Made by a program: the position numbers and the translations under genes. 64,000 bases of DNA from Gilichinskyi gelida (lineage in GTDB: Bacteria; Acidobacteriota; Thermoanaerobaculia; Gp7-AA8): the NCBI GenBank assembly GCA_038040385.1, contig JBBPII010000005.1, forward strand, positions 186,001 to 250,000, in the 5' to 3' direction. Shown here one piece after another: positions 61,801 to 64,000 of this stretch (position 1 is its first letter; every line of letters starts with the position of its first letter). Below the pieces are notes generated by a model. It was not told the origin of the DNA. It worked only from the letters and a program-made list of their open reading frames with translations, and did no database searches.

Positions 61801-62006
61801 CCCTTGCCGCCGTCCCTGGAGGCAGCAACCTGACCATGACTCTGCGGTGGCAGTTCAAGAAGACCGACGGCGCGCTGCCGGCGTCGCCGAATCCGCTTCA
61901 GAAGCTCTGTATCGCCTACACCATCGCCGCCGAACCTGGCGTGACGAAGTTCTGCAACATCGTCGGGCAGGCCGGCACAACGGCCAACCCGAGCGCATGC
62001 GATTAG
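58806..62006 (+). CDS. Giant PilW-like minor pilin with fibronectin-III-like domains
   Basis: A 1066-residue pilin-like protein. The start is PilW-like: prepilin motif RGFTLAEILVTTAIFAIIMI, then TRIGFDKLVADVRMAGFDY, and it keeps a PilW-type globular domain to about residue 370 (SVRVDLIGMNAQM). The rest, about 380-1066, contains fibronectin-III-like domains (PTITGMCSG...CWSAPTTGGAVLKYTVNW, then ITLTWSPATDND, VILQWPKVTTDS) and a Cys-rich C-terminal beta region. Typical PilW proteins have about 300-400 residues. It may be a tip adhesin presented on the pilus through its pilin end. Confidence 0.85.
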   Translation: MTDRRIDPKRSQRGFTLAEILVTTAIFAIIMIAALAVYDKSNQVFKQSTEAADMQQSTRIGFDKLVADVRMAGFDYSRGGIPSGDGQFNQPDEQIEYAGVTALAFRANLDYNSDALHGNGLEDNPAAGEDYTPKKSGTKIFPYVTTGNDEIIIYALRSNDNTKNTESLSFWVDYDKPRSAFQGSPTNGKEKLLKVSSAICSTCGIDTTNANPPYTLYRMSVADVLAGQPGTPVAENIRSLTFHYFTDRQGSTALADPDVGSGPVNIEKGRNGDGSVFPAVFNINSVDVYTGAIGGAGQFDAGNAATANVADRSQRTLISSVRVDLIGMNAQMDGGYTHPTETIAAIQKYRQYDLHALVVPRNLGLTGYPEPTTHAPGPPTITGMCSGSCATPILCWSAPTTGGAVLKYTVNWGLSALGPWDTYAFDVVDPSATSLNVPDDVGPPIDPSKTWFYQIIAVNDSGASQPSNAYSVVPKNATKPLPPNDLKATTTVRPNSSDPTAIDNTITLTWSPATDNDAAASSVTCSGSGCSGSADKIPPSEKILYQIYRGTDRFFTIDKGVPILSFASTQPAVASSMTFADAPATSAYPPGTCVQYYYRIMAADRCIASDTYNVSGDKNSSLSVAYPDDLTNQPGADGIAHDAGVKASAPVTLGVDTVNSACPNPPSKNCSVILQWPKVTTDSNNNPLGVDRYKIIRSRKKLTDLTWVLDTTMDAANGRPYVSVGGYSQTSAGTASYEDTTGAAEVPAGDGRPWYYQYTVEADDCSGGAPSPAVVYPTACSINPAIVQAGAQNPAASGDSPAQAWVMSAGDSITVTPPGAVSVKNVQFELTTYPGGVVVGGYPVTINSPGPYILTWTNLTDLQVYLVKITVLLTNGCEEVHVKYVQDQQATACAVGNVVAVTPTSATSGSTTTVNETYTIPVTGPDAITISGKPISMTWNFPDVAHNDMTFNAIVYTSGVTSTSDNFADFRAGTKALLFPAHPAGTAAAGETFAANSTALAAVPGGSNLTMTLRWQFKKTDGALPASPNPLQKLCIAYTIAAEPGVTKFCNIVGQAGTTANPSACD

Positions 62007-62014
62007 GGACGACC

Positions 62015-64000
62015 ATGAAGAGACATCGACGGTTCAAACGGTTCCTCCGAAACTCACGCGGCTCCGCGCTGCTGGTCAGCCTGATGGTCATCGTCGGGCT
62101 CTCCATGCTCGGCCTCGGCTTCGTGGCCATCTCCGAGACGGAGACCGCCATCGCCAAGAACCAGCAGAACGTCCTGCAGACGCAGGCCATCGCCGAGGCG
62201 GGCGCCAAGGTGGTGGTGGAGTGGTTCCAGGACCCGGTGTGGGGGCAACTGAACGCCGCGCTGCCGGCGAACAACGTCGCGGTCAACCCGAACCTCAACG
62301 CCATCAAAGTCACGCGCGTCTTCCCGAACCCGGACGGGTACACCGGCGTCTACAAGCCGTTGACCACCATGCGGCTGTTCGACAAGCCGTATCGCCCGGA
62401 TAAACAGCACCGCCTCTACGGCGACGAGAACACCGGCGACATCGTCATCAACAGCACCACCGACCTCACCACCATCAACAATTTCAACACCGCTCTGCTC
62501 GGCCCGAACCCCGACGACCGACGGACCGGAGAAGTCACGGAGATCCGGGTGTACGCGCCGCCGATCGTCGGCGGAACGCTGATCACAAACGGTGCGGCGA
62601 CCAACCCCGACGGCACCCCACAGCAGTTCTGGTCGGGCGGTGAGCGCTACGGCGTCGCCACCATCAAAGTCACCGCCCAGCAGTTCCGCGACCCCAACCT
62701 CACCGGCGCTGCGAAGTACGCCGCGAGCAACATCCTCTCCACCCATAACGTCCGGCTGGTGGTCGGGGAGATTCCGCTGCCGATTCCCGGCGGCCCTATT
62801 CAATCGAACACCGCCATCTCCTTCGGCGGCGACTTCATCGTCCATTGGGGCAACGAAACCTCTACAGGCGACCTCGACAACAAGCGCAATCCGTCCTCGT
62901 TGCCGTGGGCGAACGCATACGACCGCCCGCACTTCGAGCACGGTTACGAGCCAGGACAAAGCATCTCGCAGGTCATCGTCGTCAACGGCGGCAGCGGCTA
63001 CGCCGGCCTGCCGCTAGTCACCATTGGACCTCCGGCTGCCGGCGGCATTCAGGCGACCGCCAACGCCACCGTGAGCGGCGGCTCGGTCACCGCGATCACC
63101 ATGATCACGCGTGGCTCCTTGTATTCGACCTCATTCCCGCCGACGGTGACCTTCGCCGGCGGCGGCGGTGCCGGCGCGGCGGCGACCGCGGTCGTCGGCG
63201 CCGAGGCGTGGCCCAGGCAGTCGGGAGCAACGTTCGACAACGCGAACTACTTCAACGAGCTGATCGACAAGACGTACGAGGATCCATGGTTCGGATCGCG
63301 CTGCGCGGGCGACAACACGCTCGACGGCGGCGGCGGCGCACCGCAGTGCTATCCGTACTCCATCACCTCGAACGACGCCTCCGCGTCGAACGCCACCTAC
63401 TCGTTCCAGTACCAGGACATCAATCAGTGGTCTCAGAAGAAGAAGGTGCTCTTCCCCAGCATCAAGTACGATTTCTGGAAGCGCATCGCGCAGACTGGAC
63501 GCGGCTATAAAGGCATCTACTACTTCAAGTACGACGGCAGCGGCGACTTCACCAAGTTCGGCGCCGGTGGCTCGAAGCCGATGGCCTACTGGGCGAACTC
63601 GCTGGTCGGCGGCTCGGGGAGCGAGCTGGGACCCGGGGTCTACTTCTTCGACACCAGGAACGGCAAGAACCCCCAACTCATGGTCGGGGCGGCGAAGAAA
63701 GCGGAGCTGACGCCGAGCGAGACATGGAACTCCGCCGACTACGGCGGCTCGTTCCTCATGGAGGGTTTCGTCTACGTCAACGCCGTGGAGTGGGGCAGCC
63801 AGGGCATGGGAAGCTCCGCCACGAAAGTGGACGCCAACTTCCCGGGCGAGGTCTACCGCGACATCGGTTACCCGGTCTGGAACAAGACGACCAGCGATTG
63901 GGAGCGCACCGGTTGCGCGGGACAAATCTGCCGTCGCGAGGCCGGCGACGGCAGACATAGCTTCGACGATCTCAACAACAACGGGAAGTTCGATGTCGTC
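62015..64000 (+). CDS. PilX-like pilus assembly protein, large (partial, runs off the window)
   Basis: At least 662 residues, without a stop before the window end. The beginning resembles PilX: RGSALLVSLMVIVGLSMLGLGFVAISETETAIAKNQ in pieces, with a Gly before a long hydrophobic helix and no Glu5 by the strict rule. Ordinary PilX is 150-220 residues, so this one carries a large extra domain. It includes Gly-rich strands (VVNGGSGYAGLPLVTIGPP, AGGGGAGAAATAVV) and ends near SFDDLNNNGKFDV, a Ca-binding-like Asp/Asn stretch. ATG 62015 was chosen. It completes the fimT-pilV-pilW-pilX order; pilY1 may follow outside the window. Confidence 0.82.
   Translation, partial: MKRHRRFKRFLRNSRGSALLVSLMVIVGLSMLGLGFVAISETETAIAKNQQNVLQTQAIAEAGAKVVVEWFQDPVWGQLNAALPANNVAVNPNLNAIKVTRVFPNPDGYTGVYKPLTTMRLFDKPYRPDKQHRLYGDENTGDIVINSTTDLTTINNFNTALLGPNPDDRRTGEVTEIRVYAPPIVGGTLITNGAATNPDGTPQQFWSGGERYGVATIKVTAQQFRDPNLTGAAKYAASNILSTHNVRLVVGEIPLPIPGGPIQSNTAISFGGDFIVHWGNETSTGDLDNKRNPSSLPWANAYDRPHFEHGYEPGQSISQVIVVNGGSGYAGLPLVTIGPPAAGGIQATANATVSGGSVTAITMITRGSLYSTSFPPTVTFAGGGGAGAAATAVVGAEAWPRQSGATFDNANYFNELIDKTYEDPWFGSRCAGDNTLDGGGGAPQCYPYSITSNDASASNATYSFQYQDINQWSQKKKVLFPSIKYDFWKRIAQTGRGYKGIYYFKYDGSGDFTKFGAGGSKPMAYWANSLVGGSGSELGPGVYFFDTRNGKNPQLMVGAAKKAELTPSETWNSADYGGSFLMEGFVYVNAVEWGSQGMGSSATKVDANFPGEVYRDIGYPVWNKTTSDWERTGCAGQICRREAGDGRHSFDDLNNNGKFDVV

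Overview
This is a high-GC window with diderm features: TonB-dependent receptor, TonB/ExbB/ExbD, outer-membrane barrels and a lipoprotein PstS. Bacterial Ser/Thr kinase and FHA proteins, several multihaem c-type cytochromes, a TonB receptor with a carboxypeptidase-regulatory N-terminus, a selenocysteine tRNA and dispersed palindromic repeats whose translation reads VILSEAKDL...RMT suggest an Acidobacteriota-like soil or sediment bacterium. That placement is inference; there is no rRNA or marker protein in the window to settle it.

Layout. 1-10.8 kb: signal transduction (a kinase fragment, a receiver protein, a PAS hybrid kinase and a CheB-CheR-PAS-GAF-kinase fusion), a MetE-like methyltransferase, a DUF3494 ice-binding-like protein, and a small operon led by an XRE-type regulator preceded by four imperfect operators spaced exactly 30 bp apart. 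11-24 kb: a TonB-dependent receptor, an M20 peptidase homologue with altered metal ligands, an accessory patch (AAA/DUF4143 ATPase, zinc-ribbon protein, TPR protein fused to a WD40 remnant, TIR-repeat protein), a GMC oxidoreductase with partner, a decayed SQR-like flavoprotein and tRNA-Ala.

24-41.7 kb is the most striking part: on the + strand, a Ser/Thr kinase, a DUF4388-FHA protein, a flavoprotein with two cNMP domains and a four-cluster ferredoxin domain, a putative dihaem cytochrome b, an FHA-TM-decahaem cytochrome, a second membrane FHA protein, a HbpS/GlcG-like secreted protein, an outer-membrane barrel, a decahaem cytochrome with a beta-propeller tail and a c554-type cytochrome. Together they could make a complete electron path from NAD(P)H to the cell surface, with phosphorylation and cyclic-nucleotide input domains built into the electron carriers.

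41.7-52.3 kb: a lipidless SHOCT-type protein, a VapBC toxin-antitoxin pair and, on the minus strand, a phosphate regulon (porin, pstS2, DUF4160/DUF2442 pair, pstS, pstC, pstA, pstB, phoU, phoB-like, phoR-like). Matching 11-bp-phased TTCAC direct repeats, probable Pho boxes, lie in front of both PstS transcription units. 52.4-54.8 kb: tonB-exbB-exbD-exbD. 54.9 kb: tRNA-Sec. 55-64 kb: type IV pilus assembly (prepilin peptidase, PilS-like kinase, four pseudopilin-type proteins including a 1066-residue pilin carrying fibronectin-III-like domains), running off the end of the window.

Several palindromic repeat elements lie between genes, and at least two sit inside reading frames without breaking them.
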